A stretch of DNA of 64,000 nt from Agarophyton chilense (GCA_030374765.1 JARGXX010000099.1:2046001-2110000), one strand, 5' to 3'. Shown: positions 1 to 11,855, numbered from the stretch's first letter. Notes: generated by a model from the letters alone, not told the origin. Numbers and translations: made by a program.

Positions 1-1243
1 GAGCACAAAGGATATAGAGTGACGCATGTTGTCCCGACATCGAGCTTCTAGGGAAATCAAGAAGCTAGTGGTATAGGATGTTTCTCAAAGGGGCTCGTTG
101 ACTTCGACACTGCAAAGTATTGATATCTATACGGGCTCCCAACTCAACTGGATAAACGAAACGAGATCATGCCATTTTTGAGTGACACACTTCGCAAGAG
201 TTGGTTACATTCCCATCGTATGGCTGTCATTCTTCCACAAATATTCCAGTAATACAGCGAGTATCACTGATCACCTTTGTGGGCGCCATCTTTTGGGTGT
301 GACGCAGTGGGCCAAACTTGACAAAAAACTTTCAATTGTAAAATGACTGCTGGTTTGACTGCAGTCACTGTTTGACTGTTTCGGAATCTGGAGCAGTCAG
401 AGTTGTGAACGGCAATTCAGACCGTTGAATGTATGGAGCATTCCTGGCCATCCATTCCACTCGCAGTGCATAATAAAAGCTGCGGCGGCGGGTTCCATCC
501 AAGAACCGCCGACGGGGGAGAGGGGGCCTTCTACAGTCGCTGACAAGAATGAAACCTCGTTTGACGGCTAATGGAGAATCTACAAGCTGCGTGGCTGGGA
601 AAATCGGAAAAGGAAACTTTCCTCTTCACTTACCACGTGGCACATTGTCTCGGAAAGTTTTTGTGAGGCGTTTAAAACGCACGTGTGAAACGCGTGCCGC
701 TTAGTGTAAATGAACGTAAGCAACTAATATAGGAATTAAGCTATTATTTGGACGCAACTCTGTAGAAAGAATATTTATTTAGAGCCACAAATTCAGTACG
801 AAACACAAATACGTTTTGCGTCTAGTAAGGCGCGCAATTTGGACAGGCTGCCCCGTACCGGACCGTTAGCCGCACGAATTCTCGCGCCGACCTTCCTCCA
901 AATTGTCCATATAAGGCCGACCTCGGTCGGCTCCGATCGACTCTGGTCAAGTCAGCTCGACAAAAGCGGCTCACTCCCTCCCCTCATTTGGCACCAAAAC
1001 TATCTCTTAGCAAATATGTTCCTCTCTTGCTATCACCTCCCTTCCTTTTCTTTCTTTACTTGGGGTTAGGTCCGCTTTCTACCGCGACAGCGCCGACATT
1101 TTTCGCGAACCCGTCACTCACGTGGGATTGTTTAGCATCTCCTGTTGTTAACAGAACTGCTTGGTACGGCATAGGGCTCACACTCTACGGCCATTCAGCA
1201 TTCGTTCAAGAGTAATTGACTTTCACTGCGCTTTTGGTATTGT
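1..1243. other. Leading stretch without a supported gene
   Basis: No reading frame here has recognisable motifs, and no LTR, terminal repeat or RNA gene was found. The short open frames between about 840 and 1240 overlap each other and look like chance. The stretch may contain upstream exons of the broken zinc-finger gene that follows, but nothing seen proves it. Confidence 0.4.
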
Positions 1244-1717
1244 GTGCAAGCATTGAATTTTGTCTTGCATATAGTACAAACGCCATCAATTTCTTCGAGC
1301 CAATATTCAACAGTGCAAGTTTCCGATTCGGAAGTGGAAGCTGTCAGAGTCACCAAGGAAGCCACACCCCTCACCGACTCTTCGCCGTCTACCGAACCCC
1401 CTAGCAACCCGCGCGCCCGTCACATCCTTCCAGTCGTTACTCAGCGTGAGAAGCGTCACCACCGTCCTCCATCTCATGAACTCTCCCTGAAGCGCTGTGC
1501 CGTTTGCAGCATCAACGTGCAGTTCCAGCGCCAATTAGAGTTACACCAAGGCGGTAGTAAGCACCAAAATGCATTACAACGCGCCTATTAGAAAGACACC
1601 GACGTTTGGTGCCGTGTGTGCGATGTCAAGCTCCCCAAAGCCCACGATCTCTGAGTTCATTATAAAAGTCGTCTTCATCATGCCGGTGTCAGAAAGGAGA
1701 ACAATACTATTTTCTAG
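1244..1717 (+). pseudogene. Broken gene with two U1-type C2H2 zinc fingers
   Basis: One frame carries two fingers with identical spacing, C-x2-C-x12-H-x5-H, typical of U1/matrin-type zinc fingers that bind RNA or DNA. The first (CAVC...H...H) lies near 1495-1560. The second (CRVC...H...H) lies near 1615-1675, in the same frame. A TAG at 1589-1591 separates them and a TGA at 1652-1654 falls inside the second. The segment upstream is serine/proline-rich and lacks a convincing ATG, so the 5' part may be missing or spliced. The repeated spacing argues that this was once coding. It could be a host gene remnant or a transposon-carried gene. Confidence 0.5.
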
Positions 1718-1924
1718 AACGTTTCTGAAGGACAATGCCCTTCAAAGGGGTTTCTTCGCAGGACTTAGAAGTTTCGCTCGCTTGAAGAATAGCTTTGGCT
1801 ATGACAAGCTATACCGCTATTGCGTGCTGACGGCCGGTTAGGACTGGAAGTGCACACTGGTGGAACACGTGGACTGCACGGATGCCGACGCTCGAGTGCG
1901 AGGCGTGCCACACGTGGCCCGGAT

Positions 1925-2613
1925 TGTACCTAATGGTTAGTATTATTTAGTAATTTTTAGTATTTATTTGGCTACGCTATCGCTATTTAGTGTCTATTTT
2001 TCGGGCGCGCGCCCACTGTCAGGGGCCGCGCGCCACGCTACTTAGGAGGTTGAGCACTGCTCCCCAGTAAACACCCTATTGGGAGACCAAGGAGGGAGTC
2101 TGGGCTCTGAAATTTTCGCCTGCGGCGCGTCTTCACCGCATACTGCGTGAGCGCCCGTCGCACGTCAGTTCATCCACCCCTCTGTCGACCAGAGTGCTAC
2201 CACCACCGTGGGTTCATATTTAATCGCCGACACTTGTCGTAGTCTCGCCCCTGTATAGGGTTTCGCCCCCGTTTCCTCTTCTTCTTCTTTTTGGCTCTCG
2301 TGAGTGGCCGCCTCACTCACCTCGCTCGTCCACCTCGTACGAGGGTTTCCTCGCTCCTTTCCGACAATCGCCGTGGTACCGCTCCGCCTAGGATTGGTCA
2401 CACCCCGGACTGTGCCGTGCTCACCTAAACACTCTAGGTATATCCCGCCGGACTGGCCTCGGGCTTACACCCGACTCCGTCGTGCCTTTCCAGAGTGGCT
2501 CTGTTTCTGTGCTCCGCTGGGACGCGTCTCCTCCGCCTGAGTCGTGCCTCTCAAGAGAGGAAGATCCCGAACATCTTCGTGGTGACTCCGCTCCAAGCGT
2601 TGTCCTAAAGGGA
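1925..2613 (+). other. LTR-like leader joined to element A; not homologous to B's leader
   Basis: Homology between element A and element B stops abruptly at about 2614. B continues through its own leader into a 665 bp 5' LTR, whereas A continues into unrelated sequence. This starts AT-rich near a TGTACC at about 1925 and becomes GC-rich with inverted GC motifs near 2005-2035. A TGG-initiated stretch at 2580-2594 (TGGTGACTCCGCTCC) could serve as a tRNA primer-binding site. Three readings are possible: a different LTR captured by A, a deletion junction, or a diverged leader. No target duplication was found. Confidence 0.25.
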
Positions 2614-2744
2614 TAAGTGGAATCACTACAGTTATTGTTTATAAAAACCACCTCCGGCAATTGCGGAATTCATCGTGGTTGAACACGTGGTCGAGAAGTC
2701 GAAGACATCATTTGGTTCGCACCTGGACTCAGGTCTGGTCTAGG

Positions 2745-4898
2745 ATGCCGAAGACCCGAAGCCAGTCGAATACTGGTCGCCCCGGTCCTGCGGGACCACC
2801 CCCGAAACCGAGGCTCGCCTCATCTGTTGAAGCCGGAGAGCGGCTGTATCGTCAAGCGATGTCGCGCTCACATTCGGTGAATGATGAACGAGATCTCTCG
2901 GATGTACCGGCCCCTGTGGCAGCGGCAGTCAAGCCCACCACAGAAGCCGTAGTTGACCCGGAGGTCGTCGGACCTCAAGAAGAGGATGATTTGTGCAGGG
3001 AAGTGCGTCGTCTCAAGTCTGAGTCAAGCGCTTCGCGTGTGCGCATGGTTGCGTTGGAATCGCAGATCGCTGCTCTTATCGCTGATGTCGAACAATTACG
3101 CAGTGCGCATCAAGCACTCGTTCGTCAAGACGGTGGGAAGCAGGTCTCTGCATCAGTGAAAAGAATACGTGAGGATTTGAACCATCTACTGGAGAGGTAC
3201 GGGAATACGCCCGATTCGCTATCCTGCTTAACCGTGGATGTAGAGGAAGTCCTCACTCGAGTTAACCCTCGTTTAGAACGCCTGGAGGCGGCAGTTCATG
3301 CGCAGACTGCTGCTAAACCAGTCGTGCTGGAAGAGGAAGGAGCTCCTTTGGAGGAAGCTCGTTCGAAGAAGTCGAAGTCACGACGTAAGAAGCGGAAGTC
3401 GGCACGTGATTCGAGTGATGAATCGTCAAGTACGGAGGGTTTCAGTTCCAGTACTGATGATTCTGATGATTCAGATACGTCAGATGACGACGACAGTGAT
3501 GATGGTCATCGAAGGTCCCGATCTCGGAAGAAGAACACGTCTTCGTGGTTAATGAGAAAAAAAGGCTCACCTTACAGAGGATTGAAGGTGCTCCCGTGCA
3601 CGAATCCACTTTATCGGAAGGTCCTGAATTACAGGTACTACCGTCTGAAGGTGAAGAGCAAGAAGCGCTCAGGACGCGAAACCGCGAAGGTGAAGGATCA
3701 CATCAAACGATTGAAGATCGGCCTTAATGATTTAACATTTGATGGGAAAACCCCCATTCTCGTTATCGAGTTTCTCACTCGATTCGTTGCCGAAGCAGAC
3801 ACGCTAGAGATGAGTGAACCACAGGCATTTGTGTCTTTACCACACTTCCTGAAGGGTTTTGCTTTAGAGCATTATCGTTCAGTATGCGGATCATTGAAAG
3901 CCGATGAAGGCGGCGTTACCTCATGGCCAGAGGCGGGGCAGTATTTGCTGCGTAGTTACGCGACTTCAAACGCGATACGTTAGGCGATCCTGGACCTAAG
4001 GGATGTGACCCAAAAGCCTGAGGAGGGCGAAGCTGAGTACAGCTCAAGGCTTAGCAAAGCTTCAGTCCGCTGTGGAAACATCCACTCGACGGAGGACAAG
4101 ATTACCTTGTACATCGACGGGCTGGACCCAAGCATCAAGTCGTTGGTAGTTCGATATCGAGAGAAGCATGGAAAAGTCTCCTTTTTGGAGTTAGTTCAGT
4201 TTGCGAAAGCTGAAGGAGACGCGGCCAGAGCGCGTGGTAGCCCCCGTCGTTCAGTGGCTTTCGGAACCTCAATGGGTAAGGAGAAGATCTCCGCCAGAGT
4301 TAATCAGAGCAGCAAACTGCTACATCTGGAATCTCCAGTTGACTCGCGAGATTCGTCGTTGGGACCCAACGGGAGTGACTTGCATGAGGAGGCCGTCCAT
4401 TTAATGGAATATACGGACTCTTCTGTACCTACAGTGGATCTCCCACACTCGGAGTCTCAGGACGAGGAAGCCCTAGTGGCTATGGAGGGCCGTCGTCCTA
4501 TGTACCGTCCCTACACGATGCCTCCACAAGGAGGTTTTAAGAACGGGAAACCCGGATGGGTGGATACTTGCACGGCATACCGTTCACACCCTATGTTGAC
4601 CAACCGTCGTGACGGTTTGATATGTTATTCATGTTATGGAAAACACCATTTGAGTGCAGAATGCACGCTTCCTGCAAAGGATCTGAGTCGTATCATGACG
4701 AATTATGAAGCACTCTCAGAAGAGGAAAGGAGCCCCGTACCGGCGGGCATGTATTGGAAAGCCAAAAGTTGGTTATCTCAGACACCAATGCGCCGGACGG
4801 ACAAGCCGGTTGCTCAGAATGCTGAAGTCTTACAACCCGGAACCCTGGTAGGAAGAGGCACCTTTGAGGCGATTAAGCCGGTGCAACCGGAAAACTAA
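2745..4898 (+). pseudogene. gag: Gag of element A
   Basis: First in-frame ATG is at 2745. The N-terminal part holds a coiled coil (about residues 80-130), then a lysine/arginine-rich segment followed by a serine/aspartate-rich acidic run and an RS-like patch. A retrotransposon capsid region follows, encoded by about 3700-4240. A zinc knuckle C-x2-C-x4-H-x4-C (CYSC...H...C) is encoded near 4620-4665 and would bind the genomic RNA. TAG at 3981-3983 interrupts the capsid region; B has CAG there, so this is a C-to-T change specific to A. The TAA at 4896-4898 is present in both copies and probably is the natural gag end. Confidence 0.85.
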
Positions 4899-4905
4899 GT
4901 GAGGG

Positions 4906-4947
4906 AGCCCCTAGGGGGTCGGCACTAGTCGATCCCGTAGTGCTGAC
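4906..4947 (+). promoter_or_regulatory. Candidate gag-pol recoding hairpin
   Basis: Directly after the gag stop lies the palindrome CCCCTAGGGG (4908-4917). It is followed by a 10-base-pair stem, GTCGGCACTA (4918-4927) with TAGTGCTGAC (4938-4947), which includes one G-U pair and a 10-base loop. Pol is in the -1 frame relative to gag and stays open through the end of gag. Such a placement is typical of frameshift stimulators, but no canonical slippery heptamer is seen; GGAAAAC precedes the stop. The element is conserved in copy B. Confidence 0.4.
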
Positions 4948-7428
4948 CAGGGAGAGCTCGCCTCCCTGCTCCAGCGCTTGGAAGCCCAAGATTCTTTTGA
5001 GGCCTCCCAAATTTCCGCCGTACGGAATCAATCCGCTGGACGGAAAGCTAGTACAGTTTGACTGTGAGTTACCTCGTCCTTGGAGACGTTATATTTGTCC
5101 GTCAAAACGGGATAGTTACCTCATGGTAATGTTGAAAAGAAACTATAAGGTCTATGCCGACATCGGCTCTGACAGGAATCTGTTATCTCGTCGATTGACT
5201 ATCCTGGACACAGGTGCTGGTCCGAACTTTATACGGGAATCGGAGCACGCTCCTGCTGACTTAGAACTTATTCGATACGGTCCTTTACCGGACATCCGGG
5301 ATGCCAACGAAAATGCCGTGAAGACACTGGGAACGGTTCGACTCGAGGTTCGTTTGGGACGCTTTGTAGTCCTAGTCGACTTCATCGTCTGTAAGAGGTT
5401 AGCTGCACCAGTGGTACTGGGATGTGATTATTGCGACAAGTTTGTCGAAGCCATTCGCCCGCGAAGAAAACTAGTTGAACTAGATGATGGATCAATGGTA
5501 CCGATTGTTCGCAAGCCAATGCTTCGGGGCCCCGAAGCACCTCCACTTCCACCATCTATGGAATACGGGAAATTCCGAGGACTTGTCTCGCCGAGGATTC
5601 GAGTAGCGAAGAGTGACCTGCTGAAGGCGTAAACCCAAACTTGGGTTCAAGTAAGAACAGAACGACACGTACTCGTGGTAATTCAACCGAATACTCGGAT
5701 GTACAAATCCCGTAGATTGCTAGTCGCTAACGGCATTTTTCAGGTTGATCCTGGTAGCCCCTTTTAGATACTAGTGAGTAACTTCACCGATAACGATTAT
5801 CAGATACCGAAGAATCAGGTTGTTGCAACAGCTTTGCCTCATCCCACAGTGGTGGCCCCTACTCATATTTCTATTGCAGAAGTATTGGGATTAACCCATG
5901 TCGGTGACACAGACGAAGAACTGCAATCTCCGTCTGGAGATCAATTGCAAACGGCAAAGGATCCACACAGCCTGGTCGATGAGCTAGACTTAGCACATGT
6001 GTCGGAACACTACAGAATGAAGATCAGGTCTATGCTAAAGAAGTATACATCCATGTGGAGTGGAAAACTAGGAGAGATCTCCGCTACGGAACACCACATT
6101 GATTTGGTCCCAGGCTCACGACCCATCTCCCAACCACCCTACAGAGCGGGACCGCGAACTCGCCAAATCGAGGAGGAGAATGTCAGCAAAATACTGGAAG
6201 AAGGATTAATCGAAGCAGCTCAATCTGCTCGGACCTCACCAGTGGCGCTGGTTCCGAAACCTGATGGTTCTTTACGATTTTGTATCGATTATCGAAAACT
6301 AAACGCAGTTACAGTTCGAGATACATACCCGTTGCCTCGAATGGACGAATGTATTGACAGCTTAGGAGAAGCGAACGTGTTCACCACGTTGGAAGCCAAC
6401 TCTGGCTATTTGCAGGTGCATGTAGCGGAAGAAGACCAAGACAAAACCGCATTTGCGTGTCACGCCGGTCTCTACCGTTTCAAAAGGATGCCCTTTGGCT
6501 TAACGAATGCACCGGCTACTTTCCAGCGTACTCTGGACATCTTGATCTCAAGATACAAGTGGAAGACTTGTTTAGTCTATTTGGACGATGTGATCATCTT
6601 TTCCCAGGATGTGGAAAGCCATTTACGGCATATCGAGGAGATCCTCAAAGCACTACAGAGCGCAGGTAACACCTTGAAGTTCAAGAAATGCGAATGGTTC
6701 GCTGGAACCGTCCGGTACTTAGGACATGTGAGCAAGCCGGGACAGCTTGCCATTCAAGAGGCCCAAACAGCGGCTCTCCGCGAAGTACAACCTCCGTCGA
6801 CACAGAAGCAGTTGCGTTCTTTCCTCGGCTTGTGAAACGTCTACCGACGATTCGTACCGCGATACTCGCATATAGCGGCACCGCTCAACGCAAAGCTGCG
6901 TAAAGGACAACCAGTACAGCTGGAACAATTCTAACGAGCTGAAGTGGAAGCGTTCGACATGCTGAAGACAAAGATTAGTACAGCCCCATTCTTGGCGCTG
7001 CCCATCCCCAACCTGCCATACTCAGTGGATACCGACTCTAGCGAGTACCAAGTAGGGTTTGCCCTTTTTCAAACACACTCTGATGGTGAACGCAAACCCA
7101 TTGGTTACTGGTCAAGATCGCTGAATGCAGCTGAGAAGAACTATTCAGTTTCAGAAAAGAAATGCCTTGCAGTCGTTTAGGCTCTACCACGTTGCGACCG
7201 TATCTCCAAGAAGAACTTTTTACCGTCAACACGGATCATTCGTCTCTACGATGGATACTGTCCATTACAGACCCGTCTGGTCGTCTCACACGATGGCGCT
7301 TACGCCTTTCTGAATTCGATTTCGAAGTGAAGTATAAGAAGGGATTGGCCAATGTTCAAGCTGACGCGCTATCGCGACTCAAAAGAGATACCTTGCTTCT
7401 ACATGGAGACCCATTCACCATCTTTTGA
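4940..7428 (+). pseudogene. pol: Protease, reverse transcriptase and RNase H of element A
   Basis: The aspartic protease region has the catalytic DTG (LDTGAGPNFI, about 5200-5230). The RT region (5774-6835) keeps the YLDD box near 6580, but the first catalytic motif reads TLEANSGY where B has TMDANSGY, so an aspartate is changed to glutamate. RNase H follows, with SVDTDSS near 7025 and TDHSSL near 7230. Stops at 5630 (TAA) and 6833 (TGA) and a frameshift at about 7180 are shared with B. TAG 5765, TAA about 6932 and TAG 7178 are specific to A. The product would copy element RNA in the cytoplasm; this copy cannot make it intact. Confidence 0.85.
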
Positions 7429-9121
7429 AAAAGAGGAACAAGAGACTTTTGATGATTATTCGGATGCAGATCAGTTCCTTGCATTAGCAGACACTGACCC
7501 TTTATTTCAACTCGAGCGAATCTCGTGCACTGAGCTCCTCAATGAGCAACACGCCGATACGTTTTGTGCGTCGATACGCTCTCGTCTTAACGGGGGGAAG
7601 GAGCTCCCCTTTTCACTCGATTCACGAGGAGTACTGTTAAGACATGTCGAAAAGCATGATCAAATCGTGATTATACACGTCTTGAAGAGTCTAGTACTCC
7701 TTCTGGCACACTACAGAAGACTGTCTGGTCATCCAGGAGGAGCGAAGTTGTTCATGACTCTAAGAAGAGATTTTTACTGGCCTACTTTGGCAATGGACTG
7801 CTATGCTCCAGTGAGGTTGTGTACAACATGTGCGAAGAATCGCGTGAAGCTTTACAGGAAGCGGAAACGGATGACGTTATTCCAGGCGAATGCGCCTTTA
7901 CAAAACGTCATTATCGACATCCTAGGGGAATTGATTCGCTCAAGGCGAGGTTATCGCTACCTATTGGTAATCACCGACCGCTTCTCGAGGCTAGTGCGGA
8001 CTGTGCCGCTGAAGCGGATAACCGCAGCCGTAATCGCACAGGCGTTTTTCAAACATTGGGTATTTATATACGGACCACCAGAAGTTCTGTTATCAGATAA
8101 TGGGAAGCAATTCGTTGCAAAGTTCTTTCAGAATGTTTGCCGCATTATGGGCATTCTAGACGTGTTTACTACGACCTATCATCCGCAATGCAACAGTCAG
8201 GTGGAGCGTTTCAACCGCACGCTGATCGCAGCATTACGACACTACATCGCGGACCACCCAAAAGAATGGGACATGTTTACAGATACTCTGTGCTACGCGT
8301 AAAACACGCAAGTGCATACCTCTACAAAGACGGCACCGTTCGACCTCGTGCTCTCACGTAACCCTCCGGCTTTACCGGTTGCGTTCGACGACGAGACAGA
8401 ATTGGACGCGCTGACCCCGGCTAAGTACCATCTGAAATGGAAAAATGACCTGAAGGCCAGAGCGGAAGAAGCAGCTAAGGAGTTATCAAAGACGCAAGCT
8501 CGCTATAAGCGATACTATGAAGCCAGAAGGCGAAGAGGAAATCCGGCAATCCGAGTAGGAGGTCACGTCTTCGTGCGAGTTGAAAGACCGGACAAACAGG
8601 AAGAATCTCGTCATAAGTTGTTGCCGATAGCGGCTGGACCTTTCAAAGTGGTGGACCTTGATGAAGACACAGTGGTCATCAAGACAGGTGAGGACGTTGA
8701 ACGTGTATCGCGCGATCGCGTTGAAGTCGCGCCTAACCCGCAAGTGGAAGACCAGGTATCTGGTAGAACTAAGGAGGCAAGTGCGATGGAACGTCAAGGC
8801 AAAAGCCCAAGTGACTCTGGGGAGAGTGAACCGCCACTAATGGCTCGAGCGGAGGAGAAAGCTCCTGATCTCCCACCGCCGGCGGTTGCGTACGCCAATC
8901 ACGGACAGCTTCCGAAGTATCGAGATATGCCCCGTAACACGCGCACACCCTTAAGTACAGAAATGGAACCTGAAAGCAAGAAAGATGTTTTGGAATTTGG
9001 CCCCAAGGACTTGGAAATGAGTGCACGCGAAAACGCGCCTTTGCTGCTTCAGGCTGAACCGTCAGGTGAAGCACCATTCGCTGTTCCGCCGATATCGGCT
9101 CCCATCCCTCGTGGGCAGTAA
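7429..9121 (+). pseudogene. Integrase of element A
   Basis: The zinc-binding start (H..H then CTTC) is encoded around 7710-7845. The DDE core follows: an Asp in VIIDILGEL (about 7905-7930), LSDNGKQF (about 8090-8110), and VERFNRTL (about 8200-8225). The C-terminal part (8312-9121) holds the basic segment and the GHVFVRVERP fold typical of Gypsy integrases, then a charged linker. TAA at 8300 replaces a Tyr codon expected in the conserved AYN motif, and TAA at 9119 cuts the linker; both stops are also in B. Integrase inserts the cDNA into the chromosome. The catalytic triad looks intact in this copy. Confidence 0.85.
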
Positions 9122-9684
9122 GAAGAAGAAATATCGCCTCCTGTCGTGGTGCAAGCACCATCGTCCACCCAACAGCGGTCAGAATCGGATAAACCGAAGG
9201 AAGTTCATCCACGAATGGAATTGAGAAGAGCAAGAAGTACGCTTCTATGGAACCAGGAAAACAGGATAGCTCTTTATCTGAGAAAGGTTCTCAAGGAATG
9301 AGTACACTGCCCCTGCGGGCAGAACGACAGTTAGTCGACGAGCGAACGCTTAGCGACGCTGAGACTGCTAACACAGAGACGCTTGGATCAGTTCTAAGGC
9401 ATTTCAAACCTGTTAACAGGAGTCTCGCGCCAACAGCGAAAGCATTGGGAAACGCCCAGGAATATGTTATGGATTGCATATGTGAACATGGCGAGCATGA
9501 AGATACTAGAGAACTACTGTATCGAGTCCGTTGGTACGGTTTTCCTCCGGAAGCGGATACGTGGGAACCTATAGCTCATATCCCCCGTTCGCAACTCGTG
9601 CGATATCATCGACGCATGCGATTACCACTCCCCAGGGAGATGGAATCCTCAGTACTCGGGCTCATGGGCACATCCCATTTCTAA
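9122..9684 (+). pseudogene. Chromodomain tail of element A integrase
   Basis: After a linker, the frame ends in a chromodomain encoded by about 9460-9640, with YRVRWYGFPPEADTWEP, the aromatic-cage style core of the family. Chromodomains on Gypsy integrases are known to steer insertion towards marked chromatin. A one-base deletion near 9230 (compare B, where the frame is continuous from about 20045) shifts the upstream linker. The stop lies at 9682-9684. Confidence 0.85.
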
Positions 9685-9705
9685 GTATGGGCTACAAATG
9701 TAGTA

Positions 9706-9911
9706 AAAACTCGAAAAGCGAGAAGAAAACAAGAAATCATGGAGAGGAAACGTGGAGACACGCAAGCGAAGGACATTTACTGATTATCACCTAGGACAAA
9801 CTCGAGAAGCGAGAAGAAGGATTGAAGAAATCGAGAAGCGAGAAGGGAAGTATGAAACTTGAGAAGCGAGAAGAAGAAGTTAAGAACTCGAGAAGCGAGA
9901 AGAGATGAAGA
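9706..9911 (+). repeat. Purine-rich degenerate repeats of the GAGAAGCGAGAAG type
   Basis: About five imperfect copies of a unit containing CTCGAGAAGCGAGAAG sit between the chromodomain stop and the 3' end of the antisense ORF. The strand is almost pure purine. A perfect short palindrome, GGTATC-AA-GATACC, follows near 9960-9976. Both features recur in copy B. Possible roles are a secondary polypurine primer, a terminator between two converging genes, or simple slippage. Confidence 0.7.
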
Positions 9912-10013
9912 CTAGAACATAAGAAGGGACCGTGAAGACACGAAGTCACCGGAGTTTTATTGGTATCAAGATACCACCGCAAGGGTGTTGACTAGTAGTC
10001 TTTTCTAAGATCA

Positions 10014-11841
10014 TCAAAGAGACGTTCGAGCACGCAGGTTCACAAGAAGCTGTGCGCGATCACCCTCAACTTGGTCCATGGGAAAGCTCGCATCTAAGAG
10101 GAACTGCCTCAGCGGATCCAAGCCTGGATCTTCGACCTGCACTGCACTCGTTTGTTGGGTTAACCCATGAAAGTTCTCTTGAGCAACTCCCGCCGCTGCG
10201 GATTGATCGACGGAAGTCACTACGCCTGCCAGCTCTGGCTCGTCCTCGTAACCGAGTTCAGCCTCAGCTCCCGGCGCTTCCTCATACGGTTCCTATCCGT
10301 TCTCGGATGGAGTACCATCGTACACGTATCCAGTAAGCTGGTTCGGTGGCATGTCACGCGGGTTCTCCCGAAGAAAGTGAGCCTGCTCGGAGGTGATCAA
10401 CTGGGGCGTCCAGGGGTCGTACCGAACGAAATCTCCAGCACTTGCTGTTCGTGCAGGAGAATGGTCGTCGTGTCTTGCACGGGTTCCGCGAGCGAATTGA
10501 TCAGCTGGCACTCCAGACCAGTCGACACTGTCGATCAAATCCACAAGATGGAGGAAGTCGGCATGGTTCGCACGGGATCCCAGAACAAGGGAAAGATCGA
10601 GTTCTCTCGCATACTTTCGCGCTATGGGCGACATGTACCAAAACTCTGAAGGTATCATAAGCATCCCACAGGAGGAAGACGGCCATCTTGGCGATAAACT
10701 CGGTATAAACCACCGTCCAATATCCCGAGAACGGGTCGTTAACAAACGCGGACCCGATGTAGGAGATCGCCGGTGGGAGCTCCACAGGGCAACCACGAGG
10801 AATCTCGATCGCCGCCCAATGCTCCGGAATACCGATGTAGCGCCCGAAGCACGCGTTCCACCGGATGCGGTCAATCTCGATCATTTGATACGGCACCAAA
10901 TAGCCCAACCGTGATCGAGTACGACGTTCCCAACGGGGAGAATCTTAAAAGGGAATGTCACGCTTTCGAAGGAAGCGGAACTCCGCACGGAGAAGAGGTT
11001 GCTGAAAGCAGAGAGTTGCATCACGCACACCGCGCACACCGCGCCAACCGCTAACATCGACTTCAACGAGTGTATCGATATATGAATATCCTTCACCGTC
11101 GGTACGGGCTTTCCAGGTATCTAGTTCCCAGTCCTGCGGGAGGATAACCGTACTGATGAATCGGTGAAGAGGCTGGTTAATCAGCTTGGTGAACCGCGTA
11201 CGGGCTTCGGACAAGGTTTCCGTTGAATATCGCGCAATGTCGTTGTCTGGAAAAGCAATATGGGTCGCCCAGTCGTCGCTATAAATCGCGTGTTCTGGAA
11301 TACCGCCAGGGAAGTACCCACCGTGTACATACTGTTGTATCAACGCGTCATCGTGGATAGCAACTGGATCAAACCAGGGCGCTTGCGCGAAACGTTCAAC
11401 GTTGTCGAGAAGATCTCGTCAATAGAAATCCGCAGGGTGCGGGTAGCTCCGCTGAGCATGACAAGAAGGAGCTCGAATCACATTCGCAGAGGCGATGTAA
11501 GCCGCTGTCGGCATCAGAGCCACGGTTGGCTGAGGTAAAGGTACCGACCGGAATCCGATGTACGGTGTTGGGAACGAACGGTATGGACCGAGTTGAGCAG
11601 TAGGCTGCGACACATAACCAGCAGTGTTGGACGGAGCCCCAGAAGGCACATCCTCAGAGGAGAGATGGAACGGGTTGGACCCGGCGTTCGGATCCATCGC
11701 GAGAGATCGAGCTGAAGAGCGGTGAGGAACAGAATGCTGTTGAGAACTGTAAGAGTTCGTCGGGCGGCGAGGAATTCGTGATGACGATGAGTACCCGGAG
11801 CACCCGTCCGACTGCGTATAAACGCTTCTTGTGTCCCCCAT
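10014..11841 (-). pseudogene. Antisense ORF of element A, unknown protein
   Basis: Runs opposite to gag-pol, starting 25 bp inside the 3' LTR and converging on the chromodomain gene. The protein of roughly 600 residues starts MGDTRSVYTQSDG, with a serine/proline-rich N-terminus. A globular middle follows (motifs FYxRDPLDNVERFAQ, AIHDDALIQQYVHGG, GIPEHAIYSDDW), then an acidic C-terminal tail. A TGA at about 11419 (Gly codon in B) is specific to A. A TAA at 10945 and a one-base frameshift near 10640 are shared with B. I recognise no known domain. Antisense ORFs at this position are known in some plant Gypsy families, but homology to them cannot be judged here. Confidence 0.6.
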
Positions 11842-11855
11842 GGTTCGCGCTTAAC

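Noticed and set aside
8769..9233. 154-codon minus-strand frame opposite the integrase linker, also in B (19979-20422)
   Set aside because: It mirrors the real integrase C-terminal frame and has no independent motif.
9706..9911. CRISPR-like spaced repeat
   Set aside because: Units are degenerate, unevenly spaced, nearly pure purine and lie inside a retrotransposon; no cas genes.
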